Source: Novosphingobium sp. CF614 (lineage in GTDB: Bacteria; Pseudomonadota; Alphaproteobacteria; Sphingomonadales; Sphingomonadaceae). From it: a stretch of 64,000 nucleotides of DNA. The position numbers and the translations under genes are program-made. Every line of letters begins with the position of its first letter. Position 1 is the first letter of the stretch. The DNA is taken from positions 1-64,000 of the forward strand of contig NZ_FOOR01000012.1 of NCBI RefSeq assembly GCF_900113255.1, in the 5' to 3' direction. Below, one piece after another: positions 52,506 through 60,035 of this stretch. The notes beneath the pieces were generated by a model, which made no database searches, was not told the origin of the DNA, and saw only the letters and a list, made by a program, of their open reading frames with translations.

Positions 52506-53174
52506 TCAGAACTCGACGTCGAGTTCCTCCATCTCCTCCGGCTCGGCCTTCGCGGCGGCGATCCACTCGCGCATCGGCGCCCATTCGGCGATCGTCCGGC
52601 AATAGGCTTCGCAGGGGGCCGAAAGCGCCACCGCATAAGTGACGAAGCGAGTCGTGACCGGCGCGTACATCGCATCGGCCACCGTCGGCCTGGCGCCGAA
52701 CAGGAACGGGCCGCCATACCGTTCGAGACAATCGGCCCAGATCGTTTCGATCCGCTCGATATCGGGCCGCGCGCCGGAGAAGACCGGGAACTTCTCGTGC
52801 CTGACCTTCAGGTTCATCGGCAGCGCCGAGCGCAAGTTGCTGAAGCCCGAGTGGATCTCACCCGAAATCGAACGGCTGTGGGCCCGCGCGATCGGGTCGG
52901 CCGGGAGCATCTGCGCCTCCGGAAACTGTTCGTTGAGGAACTCGGCGATGGCCAGCGTGTCCCACACGCTGGCGCCCCGGCAGGTGAGGCGCGGCACCAG
53001 CACCGAGGGCGAAAGCAGCAGCAGTTCGGCCCGGTTGGCGGCATCGTTGGGCACCTGCTGCTCGATCACGTCGAGCCCGGCCAGCTTGCACAGCAGCCAG
53101 CCCCGGAGCGACCACGCCGAATAGGTCTTGCTCGAAATCGTAAGCTGCGCCTCGACAGGGGTCTTCGCGTTCAT
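52506..53174 (-). CDS. Glutathione S-transferase family protein
   Basis: 222-residue GST-fold protein: thioredoxin-like N-domain (LTISSKTYSAWSLRGWLLCKLAG, with Ser positions suited to glutathione activation; LVPRLTCRGASVWDTLAIAEFL containing the cis-Pro) and a helical C-domain (PFLFGARPTVADAMYAPVTTRF). The ATG is preceded by GGAGG 9 nt away. Substrate unknown. Divergent from the PHB depolymerase gene. Confidence 0.9.
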   Translation of the reverse strand: MNAKTPVEAQLTISSKTYSAWSLRGWLLCKLAGLDVIEQQVPNDAANRAELLLLSPSVLVPRLTCRGASVWDTLAIAEFLNEQFPEAQMLPADPIARAHSRSISGEIHSGFSNLRSALPMNLKVRHEKFPVFSGARPDIERIETIWADCLERYGGPFLFGARPTVADAMYAPVTTRFVTYAVALSAPCEAYCRTIAEWAPMREWIAAAKAEPEEMEELDVEF

Positions 53175-53298
53175 CCACTTTTCCTCCGGCGCAGTGTTTT
53201 GCTTGCATCAGCTTATGATGCAGCGCAGCATGAATCCAGAGCCGATAGCGGACGGTGGTCGAATCGCGGTGCCGTGGCCGACGGGGAAATTGTTGCGC

Positions 53299-54534
53299 AT
53301 GCTCTATCAGGCCTATCAGACGTACTGCGACATGATGGCGCCGGCGCGGTTCGTCGCCCGCAGCGCGACCGCCTTTCGCGATCGCTTCATGGGCGGGGCG
53401 GAAAAGATGCCGGCCGCGCGCCGCCTGTTCGCCTTGTCCGAAGTCTTCGCCAACGCGGCCGTGACGCACCGCCGCCCGCCCTATGGCATCGCCAGGGTCC
53501 TTTCCGGCAACGCCCTGGTCCCGGTGCGCGAGGAAGTGACGCTCACCCTGCCGTTCGCCGACCTGCTGCACTTCGCCAAGCCCGAAGTCACCGCGCCGCA
53601 GCCGAAGATCCTGGTCGTCGCGCCCCTTTCCGGCCACTTCGCGACGCTGCTGCGCAACACCGTCGAGACGCTGCTGCGCGACCATGACGTCTACATCACC
53701 GACTGGAAGAACGCGCGTGACATCCCGCTGCGCGCCGGCAAGTTCGGTTTCGATGAATATATCGACTATGTCATTCGTTTCTTGCAGGAAATCAGCGATC
53801 CCGAAGCTGATAGAGGCGCCCACGTGCTCGCCGTGTGCCAGCCCTGCGTGCCGGTCCTCGCCGCCGTCGCGGTCATGGCGCAGAACGACGATCCGTGCCA
53901 GCCGCGCACGATGTCCCTGCTCGGCGGCCCGATCGACACCCGCGAATCGCCCACCGTGGTCAACGAACTGGCGACCGGCCAGTCCTTTGCGTGGTTCGAG
54001 GACAACCTGATCCACGCCGTGCCCTGGCGCTACAAGGGCGCGGGGCGCAAGGTCTATCCGGGCTTCGTCCAGCTCAGCGCCTTCATGGCGATGAACGCCG
54101 GCCGCCACTTCGGCCAGTTCCGCAAGCTCTACCAGCACATCGCCGATCACGAGCAGGCGGAAGTCGCCAAGATCAAGGGCTTCTACGACGAATACCTCGC
54201 GGTGCTCGACCTCACCGCCGAGTTCTATCTCGAAACCATCGACAGGGTCTTCCAGCGCGCGCTGCTGGCCAAGGGCGAACTCGAACACAAGGGCCGGCGC
54301 GTCGATTGCTCGGCGATCCGCAAGACCGCGCTGCTGACGGTCGAGGGAGAGCGCGACGATATCTGCGCGGTCGGCCAGACGGCGGCGGCGCACCTGCTGT
54401 GCACAAGCCTGCGCCCCCACCTCAAGCGCCACCACCTGCAACCCGGCGTGGGGCACTACGGCGTGTTCGCGGGATCGAAGTGGGAAACCCAGGTCTATCC
54501 GCAAGTGCGCAACATGGTCCTGGCGATGAGCTGA
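53299..54534 (+). CDS. phaZ: Intracellular polyhydroxyalkanoate depolymerase
   Basis: 411-residue PHB depolymerase of the Cys-nucleophile intracellular type. The nucleophile motif is VLAVCQPCVPVLAAV (lipase-box-like, Cys for Ser), with APLSGHFATLLRNTVETLL, VYITDWKNARDIPLRAGKF and the catalytic His region HHLQPGVGHYGVFAG. It mobilises stored polyester granules to hydroxybutyrate units. ATG 53299 gives the usual length and start (LYQAYQTYCDMMAP); upstream ATGs at 53215 and 53230 would add residues of unclear origin. Confidence 0.92.
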   Translation: MLYQAYQTYCDMMAPARFVARSATAFRDRFMGGAEKMPAARRLFALSEVFANAAVTHRRPPYGIARVLSGNALVPVREEVTLTLPFADLLHFAKPEVTAPQPKILVVAPLSGHFATLLRNTVETLLRDHDVYITDWKNARDIPLRAGKFGFDEYIDYVIRFLQEISDPEADRGAHVLAVCQPCVPVLAAVAVMAQNDDPCQPRTMSLLGGPIDTRESPTVVNELATGQSFAWFEDNLIHAVPWRYKGAGRKVYPGFVQLSAFMAMNAGRHFGQFRKLYQHIADHEQAEVAKIKGFYDEYLAVLDLTAEFYLETIDRVFQRALLAKGELEHKGRRVDCSAIRKTALLTVEGERDDICAVGQTAAAHLLCTSLRPHLKRHHLQPGVGHYGVFAGSKWETQVYPQVRNMVLAMS

Positions 54535-54588
54535 CGCGGCAACACGCGCGTCCTCCCGCGGGGGGCCAGGCCCCGACGGACCAAGGGC

Positions 54589-55530
54589 TCAGACGAACCA
54601 GGCCAGCACGGTCTCGAAGCCGTCCCCGCCGGGGATGGGGAAAGCCACCATCGACACCAGACCGGTAGCGACCGCCGATGCGGCCACCGGCCCCCCGCGC
54701 GAAGCGAGGTCCTGGACCACTTGCGGAACGCCCGTGGCGCTTGCCCGGGCGATGGCTCCGGTATCAGGTGGCAGCAGGACGTCCGCATAAGTCGCGGCCA
54801 GATCGGCGGCGCTTTCGCAATAGCCCTGCTCGAAGCGAAAACCGCCGCTCGCCCCGTCCCTGGACCATATCTCGAAACGCCCGGCGATCGGCGAGTTGCG
54901 CGCCGAAAGGAACGTCAGCACCCACGGCGCCTCGTCCAGCGGCGCGCAAGGTATGCCGACGGCGCGATTGATCCCCACCTGCCGGGCGGCATCGCCCCGC
55001 AGGAACACATCGACGCGGCCCAGGTCCGCGACCACTTCCGGCCTGCCGCTGCCCCACACCCTTCCGGGCAGGCCCGCCCCGCGCGCGAAGCGAGCCCCGC
55101 GCGAGACGATTTCGAAACTTTCCGCGCGGCCGAAATAGCCATCGATCAACCCGAGTTCCTCTTCGCCCGCCGGCAGGCTCCAGAGTTCGAGCGCCCCCAC
55201 CCGGAAGCGATCGTCGCCGCAGAAGAACACGATGACCGACTTCAACCGGCCGGCGACGAAGGTCGGCACCGCCACGGCGCACGACAAGCCCTCCGTCATC
55301 GCGGCATCGCCGCGCTGGAAATAGGAATTGCGCAAATCCGTGAGCACGACCGGATGGCCAACCTTCCAGGTCCGGCCGGGCAGCCCCTCGCCATGGGCGA
55401 AGCGCATGCCCCGGCTGACCGCCGCGAAATAGTCGAGATCGCCGTAAAGTCCGCCCTCCAGGTCGATATGCCTGCCATCGGCGGTGGGCACCCACACTTC
55501 GGTCGCCCGGATGAACGGTTCCTTGCGCAT
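54589..55530 (-). CDS. Tandem GAF-domain sensory protein
   Basis: 313-residue soluble protein made of two GAF-like repeats. Each has the motif order aromatic strand, GEGLPGRTW (first) or GAGLPGRVW (second), then a strand ending in VVLTDLRNSYFQRGDAA or VVADLGRVDVFLRGDAA, and SCAVAVPTF or NRAVGIPCA. This matches sensory GAF domains attached to kinases or cyclases, but no output domain is present. ATG 55530 follows AAAGGTGG. It lies next to an acyl-CoA synthetase gene. Confidence 0.8.
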   Translation of the reverse strand: MRKEPFIRATEVWVPTADGRHIDLEGGLYGDLDYFAAVSRGMRFAHGEGLPGRTWKVGHPVVLTDLRNSYFQRGDAAMTEGLSCAVAVPTFVAGRLKSVIVFFCGDDRFRVGALELWSLPAGEEELGLIDGYFGRAESFEIVSRGARFARGAGLPGRVWGSGRPEVVADLGRVDVFLRGDAARQVGINRAVGIPCAPLDEAPWVLTFLSARNSPIAGRFEIWSRDGASGGFRFEQGYCESAADLAATYADVLLPPDTGAIARASATGVPQVVQDLASRGGPVAASAVATGLVSMVAFPIPGGDGFETVLAWFV

Positions 55531-55679
55531 CGGCCACCTTTCGCTCGCGATTCCCGCCGGTTCGCGAGGATAGGGTCGGTTTCGTCCGCCGCGCCAGCGC
55601 AAAATGAACGGCATGCCGGAAGAACGCCGGCGGCGGCCGATTCAGGCCCCCGTCCGGGAAACCGGACTCATGCCAAGGA

Positions 55680-57269
55680 TCACGCCCGCCCCAGTCGCTC
55701 GGCCACCATGCGGGTCAGGTCGCGGCGGGCGAGCTTGTTGGAATGGAGCAGCGGCACTTCCTCGCGCGTCAGTTGGACAAAGGCGCGCGGGACCTTGTAG
55801 CTCGACAGGCGCCGGCGCAGTTCGCCCTGGATGGATTCGAAATCCAGCGCCGCGCCGTCCCGCGGCACCACCGCCGCGACCAGCAGCGCGCCGCGTTCCT
55901 TGTCCGGCAGACCGACCACATAGGCCCTGTGCACCGCGTCCAGCGACTGCATCTCCATCTCGACTTCGGCCGGCGAGACATTGGAACCGGAGACCTTTAT
56001 CATGTCGCCGTCGCGACCCACGAAATGGATGCGGCGGCCCTGCGGCCGGTCCTCCACCAGGCACAAGTCGCCCGTGCGATAATAGCCATCGGCGGTGTAG
56101 TGGTCGGCATGCTCCGTCTTGTGCAATCCCATCGCGACCGGATAGCCGCGCACCTGCATCTCGCCCACCGCGCCATCGGCGACCGGCTGGTCATCCTTGC
56201 CGGCGACGCGGACTTCGAAACCGGGGCCGAAGTGATCCATCGGCGCGCAGACCGGGCGACCCGGCAGGCGGAATTCGTCGCCCCAGGAATAGGGCCCCAG
56301 CGTCTCGCTCATGCCCAGGCCCCACCAGGGTCCTGGTCCTTTCAGCGCCGCGAGTTCCTCCTCGGCGAGCACCCCGCCCATGGCGAGGCGGCCGTTGTTG
56401 AGCGTGCGTTCGCTGCACACGACAACCGAACCGGCCTCCAGCGCGGGCATCAGGAATACCATCAAGCCGCCGACCCAGAACATCGGCAGCGTGCACGATA
56501 TCCGCTCGCCCGGCACGTAGCCCATCATTTCGCGCATGGTATGGCAGCGGAACAGGACCGCGCCGTGATTGTGCCGCACGCCCTTGGGCAAGGCCATCGA
56601 TCCCGAGGTATATATCTCCACCATCTGGTCGGCGGTGTGCACTTCGGCCTCGATCTCGCGCAGCAGGTCGTCGTCCACCGAGGCGGCGGCGTCGGTCAGG
56701 AACGTCATCGGCGCCACGCAAGACGGCAGGTCTTCGCCGGTCGAAACGATCCAGCGCAAGTACGGCGCGCGCGCGACGCGAAGCGAGCCGCTTTCCTGCC
56801 CTTGCAGTTCGGGCAGCGCCTCCAGGATGCGCTCGACATAGTCCTTGCCCAGCATCGAGCGGTTCATCACCAGCCCGTGCACGTCCGACTGGCGCAGCAC
56901 GCGCACCATCTCGCCCGCGCGGATCATCGTGCTGATCGGCACCGCCACCGCGCCGATCCGGCTGATCGCCGCCAGCATCACCACGAAGCCCGGGCCGTTG
57001 CCGTGAATGAAGCCGATCCGCGCGCCCTTCCCGATCCCGCGCGCGAGAAGGCCGCGCGCGATCAGCGCCGAGCGTTCGTCCCATTCGCGGAAGGTGATCG
57101 ATTCGACCGCGCGCTCGCCATCCTCCAGCAGCACCGCGACCGCATCGCCATATGCCGTGGCGGCGGCGCGCACGAACCGCGGAAATGTCCTGGCCGAGCC
57201 CGGTATGCCCTGCCCCGCCGTATCGCTGGCCCCCGCCATGCCGCTAGCCCCCGCCATACCGCTACCCAA
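55680..57269 (-). CDS. AMP-dependent acyl-CoA synthetase/ligase
   Basis: 529-residue ANL-superfamily enzyme that activates a carboxylic acid as acyl-AMP and then acyl-CoA. The ATP-binding loop is YTSGSMALPKGVRHNHG, an unusual form of the common SGTTGxPKG. Other motifs are GMSETLGPYSWG, YYRTGDLCLVE, FVGRDGDMIKVSGSNVSPAEVE, and the catalytic lysine in LLHSNKLARRDL. The start is uncertain: TTG 57269 has AGAGGA upstream; ATG 57257 begins a repetitive Met-Ala-Gly-Ala-Ser segment. Substrate unknown, no pathway partner adjacent. Confidence 0.88.
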   Translation of the reverse strand: MGSGMAGASGMAGASDTAGQGIPGSARTFPRFVRAAATAYGDAVAVLLEDGERAVESITFREWDERSALIARGLLARGIGKGARIGFIHGNGPGFVVMLAAISRIGAVAVPISTMIRAGEMVRVLRQSDVHGLVMNRSMLGKDYVERILEALPELQGQESGSLRVARAPYLRWIVSTGEDLPSCVAPMTFLTDAAASVDDDLLREIEAEVHTADQMVEIYTSGSMALPKGVRHNHGAVLFRCHTMREMMGYVPGERISCTLPMFWVGGLMVFLMPALEAGSVVVCSERTLNNGRLAMGGVLAEEELAALKGPGPWWGLGMSETLGPYSWGDEFRLPGRPVCAPMDHFGPGFEVRVAGKDDQPVADGAVGEMQVRGYPVAMGLHKTEHADHYTADGYYRTGDLCLVEDRPQGRRIHFVGRDGDMIKVSGSNVSPAEVEMEMQSLDAVHRAYVVGLPDKERGALLVAAVVPRDGAALDFESIQGELRRRLSSYKVPRAFVQLTREEVPLLHSNKLARRDLTRMVAERLGRA

Positions 57270-57560
57270 TGTCCGTCATCCTCTGTGTCGGGCGGCCAAC
57301 CGAGGTGAAGCGCCCGTGTTTCTCCGCGATCCTGCAATGCGCGGACGGACAGGACAAGTGTCGATCGACAGGGCAAGCCCATGCGTGATCGCTGTGAATG
57401 ATGTTTCGCGGCGTTGGGTAGCCTGGGGGTAGCCTGGGGGTAGCCCGGCCTATCCGGGTTTCGACGGCATGCGCGGACCCAGGGCAGCCCGAGGGAGCAT
57501 CGCCGGCCTACCGGCTCCCATGCTCCCTTCCACGGCTGGCCTGCCCCGCCTGTGAAGCGA
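57270..57560. other. Intergenic region with an 11-bp tandem repeat
   Basis: 291 bp between the acyl-CoA synthetase start and the sciP stop, no gene seen. An 11-bp unit TAGCCTGGGGG repeats at 57419-57429 and 57430-57440, with a partial third copy. The region is expected to hold the promoter of the synthetase gene. Confidence 0.55.
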
Positions 57561-57863
57561 TCAGGCGTGCCGCCCCTGGCGTTCGTACATCTGCCGATAG
57601 TGCTGGACCCGCGTCGCCCGCAAGCCTGCCATCCCCTCGCGTTCGACGGCACGCTGCCATGATGCGAGTTCCTCCAGCGTCAGGCCATACCGTTCGCAGG
57701 CCTCCGCGATTGTCAGCAGTCCGCCGTTGACGGCCGCGACGACTTCGGCCTTGCGCCGCACGACCCAGCGCGAAGTGTTGGGCGGCGGCAGGCTTTCGCT
57801 GCTCAGCGCCTCGCCCAGAGGACCGATGACCGCCTTCGAGCGGCTGCGATCAGATTGAAGCAT
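57561..57863 (-). CDS. sciP: CtrA inhibitor SciP-type protein (DUF1153)
   Basis: 100-residue helix-turn-helix protein. VIGPLGEALSSESLPPPNTSRWVVRRKAEVVAAVNGGLLTIAEACERYGLT is the near-invariant DUF1153 core, followed by LEELASWQRAVEREGMAGLRATRVQHYRQ. In Caulobacter SciP binds CtrA and blocks transcription of CtrA targets, including flagellar and cell-cycle genes, during G1. Good match in length and order. Divergent from a PilZ-like gene across an AT-rich control region with a CtrA-like box. Confidence 0.93.
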   Translation of the reverse strand: MLQSDRSRSKAVIGPLGEALSSESLPPPNTSRWVVRRKAEVVAAVNGGLLTIAEACERYGLTLEELASWQRAVEREGMAGLRATRVQHYRQMYERQGRHA

Positions 57864-58062
57864 GGTTGGCCTTTCAAATTGTCGATACCAACCCCCCTTG
57901 CCGCCGGATTCTTGTCTGAAATCGTTAACGTCGGATCACTCGCAATGGTTAATTCGAAATTATGTAACTCTCCATAAGATGCTGAAAAATCTGTGTAAAA
58001 ATCAGTAAGAAAAGTTTCAGATTCGTTTACGAGCGGTTTACCCTTCTTAATTACCTTCCCGG
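57864..58062. promoter_or_regulatory. Divergent sciP/PilZ control region with CtrA-like and GANTC sites
   Basis: 199 bp, markedly AT-rich for this genome. TTAA-N7-TTAT at 57949-57963 is one base from the Caulobacter CtrA box TTAA-N7-TTAA. GATTC (a GANTC site for CcrM methylation) occurs at 57907-57911 and 58020-58024. These agree with cell-cycle control, but short motifs in AT-rich DNA arise easily. Confidence 0.45.
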
Positions 58063-58371
58063 ATGAACAAGTTGAGAGTCTCGGACAAGGAAATGGTTTC
58101 GGTAAGGCCGAAGGATTCTGCTTATGCGGCAGCCATGGCCCGGCATATATCCGCCGATGGCTGCCAGTTCGTCCTCGCGCGGGACAAGGTGGCGCCGGGC
58201 CAGCGCTTCCGCTTCAAGCTCGAGGGCCATGAACCGGTTGTCGGCACCGTGCGATGGGTCGTCGCGGACCGTGTCGGCTTTGCCTTCGATCGGCCGCTGG
58301 GCAGGGACAGCCAGCAGGCGTTGACCGATCACTGCCGCGTGATGCACGGGCTGGAACTGTTCCTGGCCTGA
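58063..58371 (+). CDS. PilZ-like domain protein
   Basis: 102-residue protein with the beta-barrel pattern of PilZ: MARHISADGCQFVLARDKVAPGQRFRFKLEGHEP, then VGTVRWVVADRVGFAFDRPL. The second c-di-GMP motif (D/NxSxxG) appears as SADGCQF in altered form and the N-terminal RxxxR is not evident, so ligand binding is doubtful. It starts 199 bp from sciP in the opposite direction. Confidence 0.7.
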   Translation: MNKLRVSDKEMVSVRPKDSAYAAAMARHISADGCQFVLARDKVAPGQRFRFKLEGHEPVVGTVRWVVADRVGFAFDRPLGRDSQQALTDHCRVMHGLELFLA

Positions 58372-58409
58372 TGCCAGGTTTCCCGGGAGCGAGGTTAATC
58401 TTCGCCCTT

Positions 58410-58452
58410 CGTCATTGCTTGCGAGGCGGCGAAGCCGTCGAAGCAATCCAGG
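58410..58452. repeat. REP-like repeat (GCAATCCAGG family)
   Basis: CGTCATTGCTTGCGAGGCGG ... GAAGCAATCCAGG, an imperfect palindrome of the common alphaproteobacterial type. Relatives are at 62013-62110. Confidence 0.65.
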
Positions 58453-58476
58453 GCGATTCGCTCCGCCTTGTTGGCG

Positions 58477-59874
58477 TCAGGTCTCGGTGAACGCGTAAGG
58501 CTGGGTCGTGCGCAGATAGTCGTCGGCCAGCACGTCGCGGCCGATCGGCGGCACGGCCCGCGCGGTGCAGGCGGTGCGGTGGCACAGGCGGCAGGTTACG
58601 CCGATCGGCGTCGTCGGCGCCGAAGCGGGATCGACCTTGCCCGCGTAGACAAGCCGGCCGGCCTCCTCGGCGGCGCAGGCCAGCGCCACCGCGCGAACGA
58701 CTTGCGGCCGGCCGTAGCCCGTCCCGCCCCCGGTAACGGTGCGTGCGATCGAGAAGTAGCGCTCACCGCCAGGCAGTTCCAGCCACTGCGTCACGATCTC
58801 GCCAGGCCGGCGGAAAACCTGGTGGACGCTCCACAAGGGGCAGCCGCCGCCATGCGCGGCGAAGGGAAAGCCGGCGCCGTCGAGCCGCTTGGAAACATTG
58901 CCGGCCTCGTCGAGGCGGATGAAGAAGAACCCCACTCCCTCCTCGCCGGGGCGTTGCAGCGTGGTGAGGCGGTGCGCGACTTGCTCGAAGCTGGCGCCGA
59001 ACAGGCTGCACAGCGCATCGATATCGTAGGCGCGCTGCTCCGCGGCCCGCGCGAACCTGCCATAAGGCATGACAATGGCCGCCGCCACATAGCCGGCGAG
59101 CGCGCGCAGCAGCAGCGTGGCGGTGGTCCGGCTTGAAAAGCTTTCGGTGCGCAAGGCCTGCTTGATCTCGGCGCGCATCGCGGTGTGCGCGATGTGCGTG
59201 GCGATCTGGAACGCGCGGCTTGCGGCATCGAGGGTATCGGCGATCAGCAGCTGCTGGTTGTGCCGGTCGAAGCGGCGCAGCGAATCGACCAGCACCTCGG
59301 GCGGCAGGAAGCGCACCCGCACGCCCCTGGCGGCCAGCCATGCCACCGCGCCGCCGCCGCCCTCGATCTCGGCGGCGAGATCCTCGGCGCGGATGTCGAG
59401 CGCGTGGAAGTAATTGCGCTGGCGGGCGAGAAAGCGCTGCGCCTCGCCCACCGGCTCGTTCTCGTCGGCGCCAGGCCCCGCCGCGCGCTGTTCGGCCAGT
59501 GCCTGCTGTTCGCGCGTATAGGCCCCGTGCAGGCGCAGCAGCGCTTCGGAGATGCCGGGAAAGCTGGTCGCCAGATCCGCGACTTCGAGCGGGGGCAGGT
59601 CGATATCGGCGAAGATCGGATCCCGCAGCATCTCGGCGAGGCGGCGGGCGTAATCCTCCCCATCGTCACCGGCGATGTCGGCGATGTCGAGCCGGTAGGT
59701 GCGCGCGAGACGCAGCAGCATGTCGGCAGTGACCGGCCGCTGGTTACGCTCCAGCAGGGCCACGTAGCTGGGCGAGATTTCCAGGTCGTCCGCCATCGCC
59801 TGCTGGGTCAGGCCCAGTTCGCGGCGCAGCCGGCGCAGGCGGGGACCGAGGTAGAGAGGGCGGTTTTCTGCCAT
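58477..59874 (-). CDS. XRE-family regulator, RamB/ScfR (short-chain fatty acid) type
   Basis: 465-residue regulator: N-terminal HTH (LGPRLRRLRRELGLTQQAMADDLEISPSYVALLERNQRPV), a middle IrrE/peptidase-like domain (about residues 150-280, with QIATHIAHTAMRAEI) and a C-terminal DUF2083-type domain (HGGGCPLWSVHQVFRRPGEI, VTCRLCHRTACTARAVPPIG). This layout is that of RamB/ScfR regulators of acetate and glyoxylate metabolism. It is divergent from isocitrate lyase, a classical target. ATG 59874 is preferred to an upstream TTG. Confidence 0.9.
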   Translation of the reverse strand: MAENRPLYLGPRLRRLRRELGLTQQAMADDLEISPSYVALLERNQRPVTADMLLRLARTYRLDIADIAGDDGEDYARRLAEMLRDPIFADIDLPPLEVADLATSFPGISEALLRLHGAYTREQQALAEQRAAGPGADENEPVGEAQRFLARQRNYFHALDIRAEDLAAEIEGGGGAVAWLAARGVRVRFLPPEVLVDSLRRFDRHNQQLLIADTLDAASRAFQIATHIAHTAMRAEIKQALRTESFSSRTTATLLLRALAGYVAAAIVMPYGRFARAAEQRAYDIDALCSLFGASFEQVAHRLTTLQRPGEEGVGFFFIRLDEAGNVSKRLDGAGFPFAAHGGGCPLWSVHQVFRRPGEIVTQWLELPGGERYFSIARTVTGGGTGYGRPQVVRAVALACAAEEAGRLVYAGKVDPASAPTTPIGVTCRLCHRTACTARAVPPIGRDVLADDYLRTTQPYAFTET

Positions 59875-59884
59875 GGCGCGCAAT

Positions 59885-59927
59885 CTTGTCAGGACAAGAC
59901 AACTTTACAAGGAAAATCTGTAAAGTT
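59885..59927. promoter_or_regulatory. Two palindromes in the regulator/isocitrate-lyase gap
   Basis: CTTGTC-AG-GACAAG (59885-59898), and a perfect 9-bp inverted repeat AACTTTACA-N9-TGTAAAGTT (59901-59909 and 59919-59927), immediately upstream of the regulator gene and 110-150 bp upstream of aceA. Good candidate operators for the divergent regulator. Confidence 0.6.
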
Positions 59928-60035
59928 TGACAACGCGACTTCGCGGACGGTTTTGGACCGCGAAATTTTCCACTACCCCCAAGTCATCCAACAGCAATCT
60001 TCTTCCTCGCAATCTTCGTCAAGGAAACCCGAATC

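Noticed and set aside
57420-57445. Structured RNA or CRISPR-like leader in the 11-bp repeats
   Set aside because: Only about 2.4 short copies and no conserved fold; treated as a simple tandem repeat.
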